64,000 nt of DNA, taken from Ideonella sp. (GTDB lineage Bacteria > Pseudomonadota > Gammaproteobacteria > Burkholderiales > Burkholderiaceae_C). The number at the start of each line of letters is the position of its first letter. The first letter of the stretch is position 1. The stretch covers positions 62,001-126,000 of the forward strand of contig NZ_JADJDO010000001.1 of NCBI RefSeq assembly GCF_016702655.1, given 5' to 3'. This document shows, one piece after another, positions 17,834 through 27,379 of this stretch. The notes beneath the pieces are model-generated. The model did not search any database. It worked only from the letters and a program-made list of their open reading frames with translations, and was not told the origin of the DNA. Position numbers and translations under genes: made by a program.

Positions 17834-18922
17834 TCAGAGTCCTTTCAAGTGGTCGGCGATGGCTCGGCCGACGTCTTCGGTATGGGATTGCCCGCCCAGG
17901 TCGGGCGTGCGCGGGCCGTGGGCGATGACGTGCTCGATCGCCTGCACGATCGCGTCGTGCGCGGCGCGTCCTGCCCCCTGCCCCTGGGTCAGGAAGTCGA
18001 GCATCAGCGCACCCGACCAGATCATCGCGATCGGGTTGGCGATGCGCTGGCCGTAGATGTCCGGCGCCGAGCCGTGCACCGGCTCGAACAAGGACGGGAA
18101 CTTGCGCTCGGGGTTCAGGTTCGCGCTCGGCGCCAGGCCGATGGTGCCGGTGGTCGCCGGCCCGAGGTCCGACAGGATGTCGCCGAACAGGTTGCTCGCC
18201 ACCACCACGTCGAAGCGCTGCGGCTGCAGCACGAAGCGCGCGCTCAAGATGTCGATGTGCTGCTTGTCGACCTTCACGTCGGGGTAGTCCGCCCCGACGG
18301 CGTCGGCGCGGCCGTCCCACCATGGCATGCTGATCGCAATGCCGTTGCTCTTGGTCGCCACGGTCAGGTGCTTGCGCGGGCGCGAGTTCGCCAGCTCGTA
18401 GGCGTAGCGCAGCACGCGGTCGGCGCCGAAGCGCGAGTACACCGACTCCTGGATCACGATCTCGCGCTCGGTGCCCGCGTACATCACACCGCCGAGGTTG
18501 GTGTACTCGCCCTCGGTGTTCTCGCGCACCACGAGGTAGTCGATGTCGCCCGGCTTGCGGCCGGCCAAGGGGCACGGCACGCCTTCGAACAGCCGCACCG
18601 GCCGCAGGTTGATGTACTGGTCGAACTCGCGGCGGAACTTGAGCAGCGAACCCCACAGCGAGACGTTGTCGGCCACCGTCGCCGGCCAGCCGACGGCACC
18701 GAAGTAGATCGCGTCGAAGCCTTCGAGCTGCTGCTTCCAGTCGTCGGGCATCATCTGGCCGTGCTTTGCGTACCAGTCGCAGCTGGCCCATTCGATCTCG
18801 CGGATCTCGAGCTCGAAGCCGAAGCGTTCGGCGGCTGCCTTCGCGACGCGCAGACCTTCGGGCAGCACTTCCTTGCCGATGCCGTCGCCAGCGATGGCGG
18901 CGATGCGAAACGTGGGTGTCAT
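17834..18922 (-). CDS. Tartrate/D-malate-type dehydrogenase (isopropylmalate dehydrogenase family)
   Basis: This 362-residue protein is of the isocitrate/isopropylmalate dehydrogenase family. IAAIAGDGIGKEVLPEG is the start of the fold. VVRENTEGEYTNLGG is the substrate loop of the tartrate dehydrogenase/D-malate dehydrogenase branch. NLFGDILSDL and EPVHGSAPDIYG hold the metal- and NAD-binding residues. It oxidatively decarboxylates a 2-hydroxy acid such as D-malate or tartrate with NAD and Mg/Mn. It lies between the ABC ATPase (13 bp) and gabD (1 bp). The start MTPTF at 18922 was chosen by family alignment; the frame is open further upstream inside the ATPase gene. Confidence 0.87.
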   Translation of the reverse strand: MTPTFRIAAIAGDGIGKEVLPEGLRVAKAAAERFGFELEIREIEWASCDWYAKHGQMMPDDWKQQLEGFDAIYFGAVGWPATVADNVSLWGSLLKFRREFDQYINLRPVRLFEGVPCPLAGRKPGDIDYLVVRENTEGEYTNLGGVMYAGTEREIVIQESVYSRFGADRVLRYAYELANSRPRKHLTVATKSNGIAISMPWWDGRADAVGADYPDVKVDKQHIDILSARFVLQPQRFDVVVASNLFGDILSDLGPATTGTIGLAPSANLNPERKFPSLFEPVHGSAPDIYGQRIANPIAMIWSGALMLDFLTQGQGAGRAAHDAIVQAIEHVIAHGPRTPDLGGQSHTEDVGRAIADHLKGL

Positions 18923-18935
18923 GTCGTTCACTCCT

Positions 18936-20501
18936 TCAGGCGACCAGCGCAGGCCGCGCCCGGTCCAGTTCGTCGAGCCAGCCGCGGCGCAGCTCGGGCA
19001 CGGCGCGCGCCAGTTCCTCGTAGTACGGGTGGTGCGGGCCGCGCTCGTAGTCGGCGCGCGCCACCTGCGCCAATTTCTTGCCGTGGCGCATGACGACGAT
19101 CTCGTCGCACACCGCGCGCACCGTGTGCAGGTCGTGGCTGATGAACAGGTACGACACGCCCAGCTCGCGCCGCAGCTCGGCAATCAGGTCCAGCACCGCG
19201 GCGCCGACCACGGTGTCCAGCGCCGAGGTGACCTCGTCGCAGAGGATCAGGTCGGGCTCGGCGGCAAGCGCGCGCGCCAGGTTGACGCGCTGCTTCTGCC
19301 CACCCGACAGCCCGCCCGGCAGCCGCCCGGCCAGCGTGCGCGGCAGCTTCACCAGGTCGAGCAGCTCGTCGATGCGCCGGCGCAGCGGCTCGCCCTTGAG
19401 CCCGCGGTAGAACTGCAGCGGCCGCGCCAGGATGGCCTCGATGGTCCGTGACGGATTCAGCGCCGTGTCGGCCGACTGGAAGACGATCTGGATGCGGCGC
19501 AGGTCGTCGTGGCTGCGTGCCTTGAGCGCCGGCGGCAGCGCACGGCCGTCGAACTCCATCGTGCCCGCACTCGGCGGCAGCAATCCGGCGACGACACGCG
19601 CCAGCGTGGTCTTGCCCGAACCCGATTCGCCGATGACGCCGATCGCCTGGCCGCGCCTGAGCTCCAGGTCGATGTCCTCGAGGATGGTCACTGCCGGCTT
19701 GCCGTCGCGCCCGCGCGGGCCGTAGCCGGCACTCAGGCCCTTCACGCGCAACAGCACCTCGGCGCCCGCGCCCGCCGTGCCGGCGCTGCGCGGCGCCGGC
19801 CGCGCCGCGGCCAGCAGACTCTGCGTGTATTCGTTCTGCGGCGCTGCGAGCAGGCGCTCGGTGGTGCCCACCTCGCGCACGCGCCCGCCGCGCAGCACCA
19901 GGATGTGGTCGGCCATTTGCGCGACCACCGCCAGGTCGTGGCTGACATACACCGCCGTCACCTGGCGCTCGCGCACCACGCGGCGGAAGGCGCGCAGCAC
20001 CTCTACCTGCGTCGTCACGTCGAGCGCGGTGGTGGGCTCGTCGAGGATCACGACCTCGGGGTCGGTGATCAACGCCATCGCCGCCATCAGCCGCTGCAAC
20101 TGCCCGCCCGAGACCTGGTGCGGGTAGCGCTGGCCGATCGTTTCCGGCTCCGGCAGCGCCAGCTCGCGGAACAGCGCGATCGCCTTGAGCTCGGCTTCGC
20201 CGCGCGGCAGCGTGCCGTGCACGACAGCCGGCTCGACCACCTGGTCGAGGATCGAACGCAAAGGGTCGAACGAGGCCGCCGCCGCGCTCTGCGCGATGTA
20301 CGACACGGTGTGTCCGCGAAGGGCACGCAGCTGCCGCGAGTCCAGCGACAGCACGTCCACGTCGCCGATGCGCACGCTGCCGCCGCTGATGCGGCAGCCG
20401 CGGCGCGCATGCCCCATCAGCGCCAGTGCCGTGGTGGTCTTGCCCGAGCCCGATTCGCCGATCAGTGCCAGCACCTCGCCCGGGCGGATGGTGAAGCTCA
20501 A
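18936..20501 (-). CDS. Dipeptide-type ABC transporter, fused double ATPase
   Basis: This protein of 521 or more residues contains two complete ATP-binding cassettes. First half: Walker A GESGSGKTTTA, signature VSGGQLQRLM, Walker B VVILDEPTTALD. Second half: GESGSGKTTLA, LSGGQKQRVNLA, LILCDEVTSALD. It corresponds to DppD and DppF in one chain and powers peptide/opine/nickel-class uptake. The first ~25 residues of the first cassette are not in this frame before the TTG at 20501. Upstream, LGSLVVVDK is read in the permease frame and looks like that missing N-terminus, so a one-base indel near 20535 is likely. Confidence 0.85.
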   Translation of the reverse strand: MSFTIRPGEVLALIGESGSGKTTTALALMGHARRGCRISGGSVRIGDVDVLSLDSRQLRALRGHTVSYIAQSAAAASFDPLRSILDQVVEPAVVHGTLPRGEAELKAIALFRELALPEPETIGQRYPHQVSGGQLQRLMAAMALITDPEVVILDEPTTALDVTTQVEVLRAFRRVVRERQVTAVYVSHDLAVVAQMADHILVLRGGRVREVGTTERLLAAPQNEYTQSLLAAARPAPRSAGTAGAGAEVLLRVKGLSAGYGPRGRDGKPAVTILEDIDLELRRGQAIGVIGESGSGKTTLARVVAGLLPPSAGTMEFDGRALPPALKARSHDDLRRIQIVFQSADTALNPSRTIEAILARPLQFYRGLKGEPLRRRIDELLDLVKLPRTLAGRLPGGLSGGQKQRVNLARALAAEPDLILCDEVTSALDTVVGAAVLDLIAELRRELGVSYLFISHDLHTVRAVCDEIVVMRHGKKLAQVARADYERGPHHPYYEELARAVPELRRGWLDELDRARPALVA

Positions 20502-21457
20502 CGCGTCGACCAGCGTGGCGTTGCCGGCAGTGGACTTGCGGGCTTGTCGACGACGACCAATGAGCCCAGGTCAGCGTTCCCTCCTCTTTCCCGGGCGGTG
20601 CGGCCCGGCAGGTTGTCGATGACCAGGTTGACGGCGATCGTCAGGCTGGCAATGGCGATCGAAGGCGCGATCACCGGCGGCACCGCCTTGGCGAGCGTTT
20701 CGATGTTCTCGCGCACCAGCGAGCCCCAGTCCGCCTCGGGCGGCTGAATGCCCAGGCCGAGGAAGCTCAAGCTGGCCAGCAGCAGCACCACGTAGACGAA
20801 GCGCAGCCCGAAGTCGGCCAGCATCGGCCCGGTGATGTTGGGCAGGATCTCCTGCAGCATCACGTAGCCGGTGCCTTCGCCGCGGGCGCGCGCCACCGTC
20901 ACGTAGTCGAGCGCATTGACGTTCACCGCCAGCGCGCGCGCCATGCGGTAGGCGCCGGGCAGGTAGATGACCGCCGCGGTCACGACGAGCACGAGGATCG
21001 ACGAGCCGAAGCCGGCCACGATCAGCAGCGCGAACATCTTGCTCGGGATCGCGGTCAGCGTGTCGAGCACGCGGCTCAGGGTGCCGTCGATCCAGCGCCC
21101 GCTGGCCGCTGCCAGCAGCGCCAGCAGCGTGCCGCTGCCGCTGGCCAGCAGCGTGGCGAAGAAGGCGACGCCGACGGTGTAGCGCGCGCCTTCGACCACC
21201 CGCGCCAGCATGTCGCGGCCCAGGTAGTCGGTACCGAACCAGTGCGCGGCGCTGATGGGCGCGAACACTTCGCCACCGCCGGCGTCGCCGCTCTGCGACA
21301 GCAGCGCCGGCCCGAAGATCGCGGCCGCGGCCCAGAAGACGATCACCGCCAGGCCGAGCCAGCCGGTGAAGCCGAAGTGCGCGAGCCGCGTGCGCCAGCG
21401 GCGCAGCGCCGGGCGCTCGGCGCTGCCGCCGTGAATCAGGTCGTCATCGAGGGCCAC
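20498..21457 (-). CDS. ABC transporter permease, DppC type
   Basis: This 319-residue inner-membrane permease has about six helices. It begins with a conserved N-terminal helix (GLAVIVFWAAAAIFGPALL) and the motif HWFGTDYLGRDMLARVVEGA typical of DppC. The permease-ATPase contact loop is EGTGYVMLQEILPN. The last ~20 residues (after LPGRTARERGG) do not look like permease and may belong to the next gene in another frame. It starts 4 bp after the DppB-type gene. Confidence 0.88.
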   Translation of the reverse strand: MALDDDLIHGGSAERPALRRWRTRLAHFGFTGWLGLAVIVFWAAAAIFGPALLSQSGDAGGGEVFAPISAAHWFGTDYLGRDMLARVVEGARYTVGVAFFATLLASGSGTLLALLAAASGRWIDGTLSRVLDTLTAIPSKMFALLIVAGFGSSILVLVVTAAVIYLPGAYRMARALAVNVNALDYVTVARARGEGTGYVMLQEILPNITGPMLADFGLRFVYVVLLLASLSFLGLGIQPPEADWGSLVRENIETLAKAVPPVIAPSIAIASLTIAVNLVIDNLPGRTARERGGNADLGSLVVVDKPASPLPATPRWSTR

Positions 21458-21461
21458 TCCT

Positions 21462-22418
21462 TCAGCGGTGCCGCAGCCGCGGGTTGGCGACGATGCCGCA
21501 CAGGTCGGCCGTGGTCACGAGGATCAGGTAGCCGGCGCAGAACAGCATCGCGCAGGCCTGCACCAGCGGGATGTCGCGCTGTGTCACGCCGTCGACCATC
21601 AGCTTGGCGATGCCGGGGTAGTTGAAGATGGTCTCGACGATGATCACGCCGCCCAGCAGGTACGACAGGCTCAGCGCCACCGCGTTGGCGATCGGCCCGA
21701 CCGCGTTCGGCAGCGCATGCGCGAGCACGGTGCGCAGCGGCGAGGCGCCCTTGAGCTGCACCATCTCGATGTACGGGGCCTCGAGCTGGTCGATCACCGC
21801 GGCGCGCGTCATACGCATCATCTGCGCGACGATGACGCAGCTCAGCGTCAGCACCGGCATCGCGAAGGCGCGCAGCAACTGCCCGAGCGATTCGATGTCG
21901 CTGCGGTAGGACAGCGCCGGCAGCCACTTCAGCTGCACCGCGAAGACCAGCACGGCCAGCGTGGCCACCAGGAACTCTGGCAGCGACACCACGGCCACCG
22001 CACCGGTGGAGGCGCCGCGGTCGAACCACGAACCGCGCCACACGGCCGCCGAAATGCCGAGCGTGAGCGCGATCGGTACCGAGAACAACGCGGTCACGGC
22101 CGCCAGCAGCAGCGAGTTGGGCAGCCGGCTGGCGATGAGCTCGGACACCGGCAGCTGGGTCACCGAAGAGATGCCGAGATCGCCGCGCACCAGCCCACCG
22201 AGCCAGCCCAGGTAGCGCTGGTGGGCCGGTACGTCCAGGCCCATCTGTGCGCGCAGCGCGGCCAGCGCCTCGGGGGTCGCCTCCTGGCCCAGCTGCTCCT
22301 GCGCGGCGTCGCCGGGCAGAACGCCGGTGACGGCGAACACCACCACCGACACCGCCAGCAGCGACAGCACTGCGAGGCCGATGCGCTGCACGAGCAGCTT
22401 GAGGAGAAGTGCGTTCAT
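21462..22418 (-). CDS. ABC transporter permease, DppB type
   Basis: This 318-residue permease has the usual DppB start (LLKLLVQRIGLAVLSLLAVS), a periplasmic loop, and the cytoplasmic contact loop KGASPLRTVLAHALPNAVGP. Its C-terminal helices include LLGGVIIVETIFNYPGIAKL. It forms the membrane channel with the DppC-type protein. It follows the broken substrate-binding gene by 16 bp. Confidence 0.9.
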   Translation of the reverse strand: MNALLLKLLVQRIGLAVLSLLAVSVVVFAVTGVLPGDAAQEQLGQEATPEALAALRAQMGLDVPAHQRYLGWLGGLVRGDLGISSVTQLPVSELIASRLPNSLLLAAVTALFSVPIALTLGISAAVWRGSWFDRGASTGAVAVVSLPEFLVATLAVLVFAVQLKWLPALSYRSDIESLGQLLRAFAMPVLTLSCVIVAQMMRMTRAAVIDQLEAPYIEMVQLKGASPLRTVLAHALPNAVGPIANAVALSLSYLLGGVIIVETIFNYPGIAKLMVDGVTQRDIPLVQACAMLFCAGYLILVTTADLCGIVANPRLRHR

Positions 22419-22434
22419 CGCCGCTGCACCCGCG

Positions 22435-24050
22435 TCAGGCGTCGAGCCACACGTGCTCGGCGAAGCTGGAGCCCATCATCCCGCTGATCGGGATCGACGA
22501 CAGGCCCTTGAGCTTGCGGTTGTGCCCGTCGAGGCTCGAGATGAACATCGGAATGCCGATGCCCCCTTCGTTGTGGACCAGCACCTGCATGTCGGCGTAC
22601 ATCTGGGCCCGCTTGGCCTGGTCGACTTCGCCGCGTGCGGCCACCAGCAGCTGGTCGAACTTCTCGTTCTTCCACGCTGCCTCGTTCCAGGGCGCATCGG
22701 ACTTGAAGAACAGCGTCAGGGCCAGGTCGGCGCTCGGGCGCGCGTTGATGTTGCCGAAGCCCACCGGGTGCTTCATCCAGTGCGTGGACCAGTAGCCGTC
22801 GGCCGGCACGCGGTTGACCTCCAGGGTTCAGGCCGATCTTCTGCGCCGCGTGCTGCAGGAGCACGGCCATCTCCATGGAGCCCTCGGCGGCGGAGGCCAC
22901 CACCGGGACGGCGGTGCTGCCCAGGCCGGCCTTCTGCAGGTGGCACTTCGCCTTGTCGAGGTCGAAGGGGCGCTGCGGCATGCCCGCGTTGAAAAAGCGG
23001 TTGCTCGGGGCGATGGGCTGGTCGTTGGCCACCACCCCGCGACCGAGCTGGATGGACTTGAGCAACTGCTCGCGGTTGAAGAGGTACTTCATCGCGAGCA
23101 CGAAATCCGGGTTGTTGCCGGGGTGCTGTCGTGGCGCATGATGAGGTTGGTGTACAGGCACCGACTTGGTCTCGAAGACCGCGATGCTGGGCGCCGGCCA
23201 GCACCCGGTCGACCGAGCGCGGGAGACCGCCAGGACCAGGTCGAGCTGGCCGGCCAGCAGCGCGTTCACGCGCGCGGCTCGTCGGGGATGCCCATGAGCT
23301 CGATCTCATCGAGGTAGGGGCGGCCGGGCTTCCAGTAGTCCTCGAAACGCACGGCCACCGAACGCACGCCGGGCTTGAACTCCTTGACCTTAACGGGCCG
23401 GTGCCGATGCCGGCGGTGAAGTCGGTCGTGCCGTCCTTGATGATGAGGAAGTGCTAGGCGCCCAGGACCACCGGCAGGTCGGCGTTGGGCGACGCCAGGC
23501 GCAACTGCACCTGGTTCGGCCCGCTCGCGGTCACCCGGTCGATTTGCTCGGCGAGCACCTTGGCCCGCGATGCGGTGGCGCGTCCTGTGCCGCATGATCG
23601 AGAACACCACATCGGCCGGCGTCAGTGGCTTGCCGTCGTGGAAGGTCACGCCCTTGCGCAGCTTGAACACCCAGGTCTTGGCGTCCTGGGTCGTGAACTC
23701 CTCGGCCAACTGGGGCCGTGGCGTGAGGCTGCCGTCGAGCACCGTCAGCCCGTTGTAGAACATGAAGCCGCGGCAGTAGTCGGTCTGGTTGGACTGCTTG
23801 GCCGGGTCGAGCGTGTCGTTCACGCCCGAAGCGTTGGTCGCGACCGTGATGCGGCCGCCCTTGCGCGCCGTCTGCGCCTGCGCCGCGCCGGCCAGCGTCG
23901 CGAGGCTGCCGGCCAGAGCGGCCCCTGCATGCCGCCGGCCGCCAGCATGGCGAGCATGTCGCGACGCGTGGCGCCGCGCTGCAGCGCACCGAACAGGCGC
24001 TGGCTCTCTTCGGGGCCGACGAGTGCGTCGATGGATGTGCGATCGGTCAT
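22435..24050 (-). pseudogene. ABC transporter substrate-binding protein (family 5), frameshifted
   Basis: The full-length protein (~530 residues) can be followed but crosses several frames. The start MTDRTSIDALVGPEESQRLF at 24050 leads into a Tat-like segment (RRDMLAMLAAGG). NDTLDPAKQSNQTDYCRGFM, then KTWVFKLRKGVTFHDGKPLT follow; PVKVKEFKPG, then NNPDFVLAMKYLFNREQLLK come next, and a C-terminal part from 22809 to 22435 ends in SSFAEHVWLDA. At least four frame changes are needed, and a TAG near 23455 falls inside a conserved part. The binding protein gives substrate specificity, so the transporter may be non-functional unless these are read errors. Confidence 0.8.
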
Positions 24051-24094
24051 GGTGTCTCGCTCCTGTTCATCGTGGAAGAAGGTTGAAGGCGCCT

Positions 24095-25387
24095 TCAGGC
24101 GAGGCGATCCTTCAGGCGGAAATACAGGCCCACCGCGGGCAGAAACCAGGGCGGCCCCAGGTGCCCGGGAATAGCGTGCCACTCACGGCCGCGCCACGGA
24201 TTGGCCGACGCATCGCCAGCCATCACAGCCGCCATGCGCTCGCCCATCAGCACCGACATCTGCGTGCCGTGGCCGCTGTAGCCGGTGGAATAGAACAGGC
24301 CGTCGCGCTCGCCGGCGTGCGGCAGGCGGTCCTGCGTCACGTCCACCAGGCCGCCCCAGCAGTAGTCGATGGCGACGCCCGCGAGCGATGGAAAGGTTTC
24401 CACCATGCCGGCGCGCAGGATCTCGCCGCTCTTCGCGTCCGACGTCGGACTCGACACCGCGAAGCGGGCGCGGCCGCCGAACACCAGGCGGTGGTCCGAC
24501 GTGAGGCGAAAGTAGTGATGGATGTTGGCGACCGTCACGTAGGTGCGGCGCTCGCGCAGCAGCGCGCTCGCGCGCTCGGCGCCGAGCGGCTCGGTCACGA
24601 CGATGAAGCTGCCGATCGGCACGATGCGCCGGCGCAGCCAGCCGAAGCTGCCGTAGCCGCCGTGCCGCGCCGCGCCGGTGGCCAGCAGGACCTGCTGCGC
24701 ACGCACGGTGCCGCGGTCGGTGTGCACGCGGTGCGCCTGCCCGCCGCCCAGGCGCTCGAGCCGCTGCACGCAGGTGGCGGTGTGGATCTGCGCGCCGCGG
24801 CGCTCGGCCGCCTGCGCCAGGCCACCGGCGAAGCGGCCCATGTGCATCTGGCCGCTGCGCTTGTAGAGCAGGCCGCCGACGAAGCGCTCGCTCGCCACCT
24901 CGGCGCGCACGCGCGGCCCGTGCAGGATCTGCACGTCGGTGTCGACGCCGTCGGCCACCAGCCGGTCGGCGCTTCGCGACAGCGCTTCCAGGTGCGCCGG
25001 CTTTGAGGCCAGCTTGAGCTTGCCGCGGCGCGCGAAGTCGCAGGCTATCGCCTCGTCGCGCACCACGCGTTCCACCGCGTCGACCGCCGCGTCGTAGGCG
25101 TGGTACCAGGCGCGCGCCTGCTCCACGCCGACCTTGGCAGCAACCTCGGCATAGTCGACCGCGAGCCCGTTGTTGACGTGCCCGCCGTTGCGACCGGAGG
25201 CCTCGGCCGCGACGCGTTCGCCGGCCTCCAGCACCGCCACGCTGGCGCCGCGCCTGGCGAGCGCCAGCGCCGCCGACAGCCCCGTGAAGCCGCCGCCCAC
25301 CACGGCCACGTCCACCTGCGGCGGCAGGTCGCGCGCCTGCGGCCGGAAGGCCGGTGCGCTGTCGGTCCAGTAGGCATCGAGCTTCAT
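24095..25387 (-). CDS. FAD-dependent amine oxidoreductase (PuuB-like)
   Basis: This 430-residue DAO-family flavoenzyme has the dinucleotide motif VAVVGGGFTGLSAALALARR near the N-terminus and EASGRNGGHVNNG for FAD binding. Further blocks are RIVPIGSFIVVTEPLG and a C-terminal flavin motif YSGHGTQMSVLMGERMA. The N-terminus with YWTDSAP before the Rossmann fold resembles gamma-glutamylputrescine oxidase. The likely reaction is oxidative deamination of a secondary or primary amine to an aldehyde, which gabD in the same operon could oxidise. It lies 24 bp after the HAD gene. Confidence 0.87.
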   Translation of the reverse strand: MKLDAYWTDSAPAFRPQARDLPPQVDVAVVGGGFTGLSAALALARRGASVAVLEAGERVAAEASGRNGGHVNNGLAVDYAEVAAKVGVEQARAWYHAYDAAVDAVERVVRDEAIACDFARRGKLKLASKPAHLEALSRSADRLVADGVDTDVQILHGPRVRAEVASERFVGGLLYKRSGQMHMGRFAGGLAQAAERRGAQIHTATCVQRLERLGGGQAHRVHTDRGTVRAQQVLLATGAARHGGYGSFGWLRRRIVPIGSFIVVTEPLGAERASALLRERRTYVTVANIHHYFRLTSDHRLVFGGRARFAVSSPTSDAKSGEILRAGMVETFPSLAGVAIDYCWGGLVDVTQDRLPHAGERDGLFYSTGYSGHGTQMSVLMGERMAAVMAGDASANPWRGREWHAIPGHLGPPWFLPAVGLYFRLKDRLA

Positions 25388-25411
25388 GGCGTGTCCGGGT
25401 TCTTCGAGCCG

Positions 25412-26076
25412 TCAGAGACCGACGACGCCGGGCAGGCCGCCGATGTCGTCGATCTCGACGTAGCGGTAGGCCGGGTTGCCCGGACCGTGGCCGCGGTTCA
25501 CGAACACCTTGTTCTTGATGCCGATGTCGTCGGCCGACATCAGGTCGTAGCGCAGGCTGGAAGAGACGTGCAGCAGGTCCTCGGGGTTGCAGCCCAGCGA
25601 GTCGAGCATGTACTCGAAGGCCTGCAGCCGCGGCTTGTAGGCCTGGGCCTGTTGTGCGGTGTACACGCGGTGGAACGGCGCGCCGAGCATGCCCACGTTC
25701 TTCTGGATCTGTGCTGTCCATCGCGTTGGAGAGGATCACGAGCGGGATCTCCTCCGCCACCTTGGCGAGGCCGGCCGGCACGTCGGCGTGCGGGCCCCAT
25801 GTGGGCACCGTCGTAGTACTGCTGCGCCTCGGCGTCCAGGTACTGCAGATTCCACTTGCGGCACAGACGCCGGATCGAGTTCTTCAGCAACACGTCGTAG
25901 GGCTGCCAGGCGCCCAGACATTCGTCGAAGCGGTAGGCGCTGAAGTCGGCGATGAACTGCTCCATGCGCTCGGCCGGGATGCGGTCGGCGAACATCTCGC
26001 GGGCCATGTCGCCCATGCGCATGCGTGTCAGCGTTCCGTAGCAATCGAAGGTGATGTACTTGGGTCGGATGCTCAT
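25412..26076 (-). pseudogene. Haloacid dehalogenase-type HAD hydrolase, two frameshifts
   Basis: The protein is read in three frames. 26076-25812 gives KYITFDCYGTLTRMRMGD with the nucleophile Asp. 25808-25710 gives WGPHADVPAGLAKVAEEIPL, then VILSNAMDS with the phosphate-binding Ser. 25704-25412 gives YKPRLQAFEYMLDSLGCNPE with the conserved Lys, then the Asp-containing SADDIGIKNKVFVNRGHG. Each change is one base (extra base near 25707, another near 25810). All catalytic positions are kept. It resembles 2-haloacid dehalogenase-like proteins. It is the first gene of the operon; the start at 26076 follows a leader also found at 46.7 kb. Confidence 0.8.
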
Positions 26077-26198
26077 GTGGATGTCTCGCTGTGGCTGTGA
26101 AAAACGGTGCTTATCGATGTCGTCATTGCAACATGGGGTCGCCGCGCATTGATCGTGAAACGAGGCGTCCGGCGGGAGGAAGCTGCCGTTTCGCGGCC
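26077..26198 (-). promoter_or_regulatory. Leader region shared with the 46.77-kb operon (copy 1)
   Basis: Read on the minus strand, this stretch before the HAD gene matches 46637-46757 almost base for base. Shared blocks include GGCCGCGAAACGGCAGCTTC, GATCAATGCGCGGCG, ATGTTGCAATGA and CACAGCCACAGC followed by AGACAT. I estimate 75-80% identity by eye over about 120 bp, ending just before each start codon. It therefore contains the promoter and operator of the operon. No consensus of a known regulator was identified. The remaining ~300 bp up to the GNAT gene hold nothing else I recognise. Confidence 0.75.
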
Positions 26199-26506
26199 AT
26201 CGAACGGCACGCCGTGCCGTGCCCCTCGGCGTGCGCACGACGCAATTCATCGATGCGCCGAACGCCGCCGTGGCAGCGGCAGTGCATCGGCAAGGCAGCG
26301 GGGGCAGACGGCTTCATGGCGGGAAATGCTAGGCGTGGGGGCTCGGCATATGTGTGCGTTGGACGGGCCTCATTCAGTGCGACGTTGCGATCGGCACGCC
26401 GGTGCCGGCGCAAGCTGCCGAATTGCGGGCGAACCCGGATTTCGGGTGGCACGGGCTGGCGTTTGGGCCCACCATAGTCGCGATGAAAGACAAGGAGAAC
26501 GATGCG

Positions 26507-27379
26507 ATGGCTGCTACGACGGCTGCTGTGATTTCAGATGGCGTGGCCCTGCGTGCGATGACCGCGGCCGACCTGCCCGCCGCCCATGCACTGAGCACCG
26601 AGATGCGCTGGCCGCACCGCCCGGTCGACTGGGAGCTGGCCTTGCGCCACGCCGAAGGTCTTGTCGCCGAGCGCGACGGCCAGGTCGTCGGCACGGGGCT
26701 GCGCTGGCGCTGGGGGCCGCAGCAGGCGACGATCGGCCTGATCATCGTCTCGCCCGCCTGCCAGGGCCGGCGCATCGGCCATCGGCTGATGACGGCACTG
26801 CTGGAAGGGCTCGACGACTGCAGCGTGCTGCTGCAGGCCACCAGCGATGGCCGCGGCCTCTACGAACGCCTGGGCTTCGTGCGCACCGGCGAGATCCGCC
26901 AGCACCAGGGCATTGCGTTGCCGGCGCCGCTGATCGCGCTGAGCCCCGGCCGCCGCCTGCGTCCCACCACCGAGGCCGACCTGCCCGCGTTGCGTGCGCT
27001 GGATGCCGCCGCGCGCGGCATGCCCCGCGTGGCGTTGATCGACGAACTGTTCCGCGACGCCGACGCCACGGTGATGCTGGACGACGACGGCCACGCGCGC
27101 GGCTTCGCGATGCTGCGCCGCTTCGGCCGTGGGCATGCGATTGGCCCGGTCGTTGCGCCCGAAGCCGAAGGCGCGCAGGCGCTGATCGCGCACCTGGCCG
27201 GGCTGAACGCAGGCCGCTTCACGCGCATCGACATCGACTTCGACAGCGGCCTGACCGAATGGGTGGAAAGCCTGGGCCTGCTGCGCGTCGACGCGGCGAC
27301 GACCATGGTGCGCGGCGCGCCGCTGGCGCCTAACGCAGACGCCCGGCTCTACGCCATCGTCACGCAGGCGCTGGGCTGA
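26507..27379 (+). CDS. GNAT-family N-acetyltransferase (two GNAT domains)
   Basis: This 290-residue protein has an N-terminal GNAT domain with IGLIIVSPACQGRRIGHRLM as the acetyl-CoA loop and LYERLGFVRTGEI as the final strand-helix. A second, degenerate GNAT-like half follows from about residue 148 (RLRPTTEADLPALRALD). The start at 26507 is favoured by a strong ribosome-binding site AAGGAGA at 26492-26498, although the frame opens much earlier. It transfers an acetyl group to an unknown amine. Its stop overlaps the next start (TGATG). It is divergent from the HAD operon. Confidence 0.82.
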   Translation: MAATTAAVISDGVALRAMTAADLPAAHALSTEMRWPHRPVDWELALRHAEGLVAERDGQVVGTGLRWRWGPQQATIGLIIVSPACQGRRIGHRLMTALLEGLDDCSVLLQATSDGRGLYERLGFVRTGEIRQHQGIALPAPLIALSPGRRLRPTTEADLPALRALDAAARGMPRVALIDELFRDADATVMLDDDGHARGFAMLRRFGRGHAIGPVVAPEAEGAQALIAHLAGLNAGRFTRIDIDFDSGLTEWVESLGLLRVDAATTMVRGAPLAPNADARLYAIVTQALG

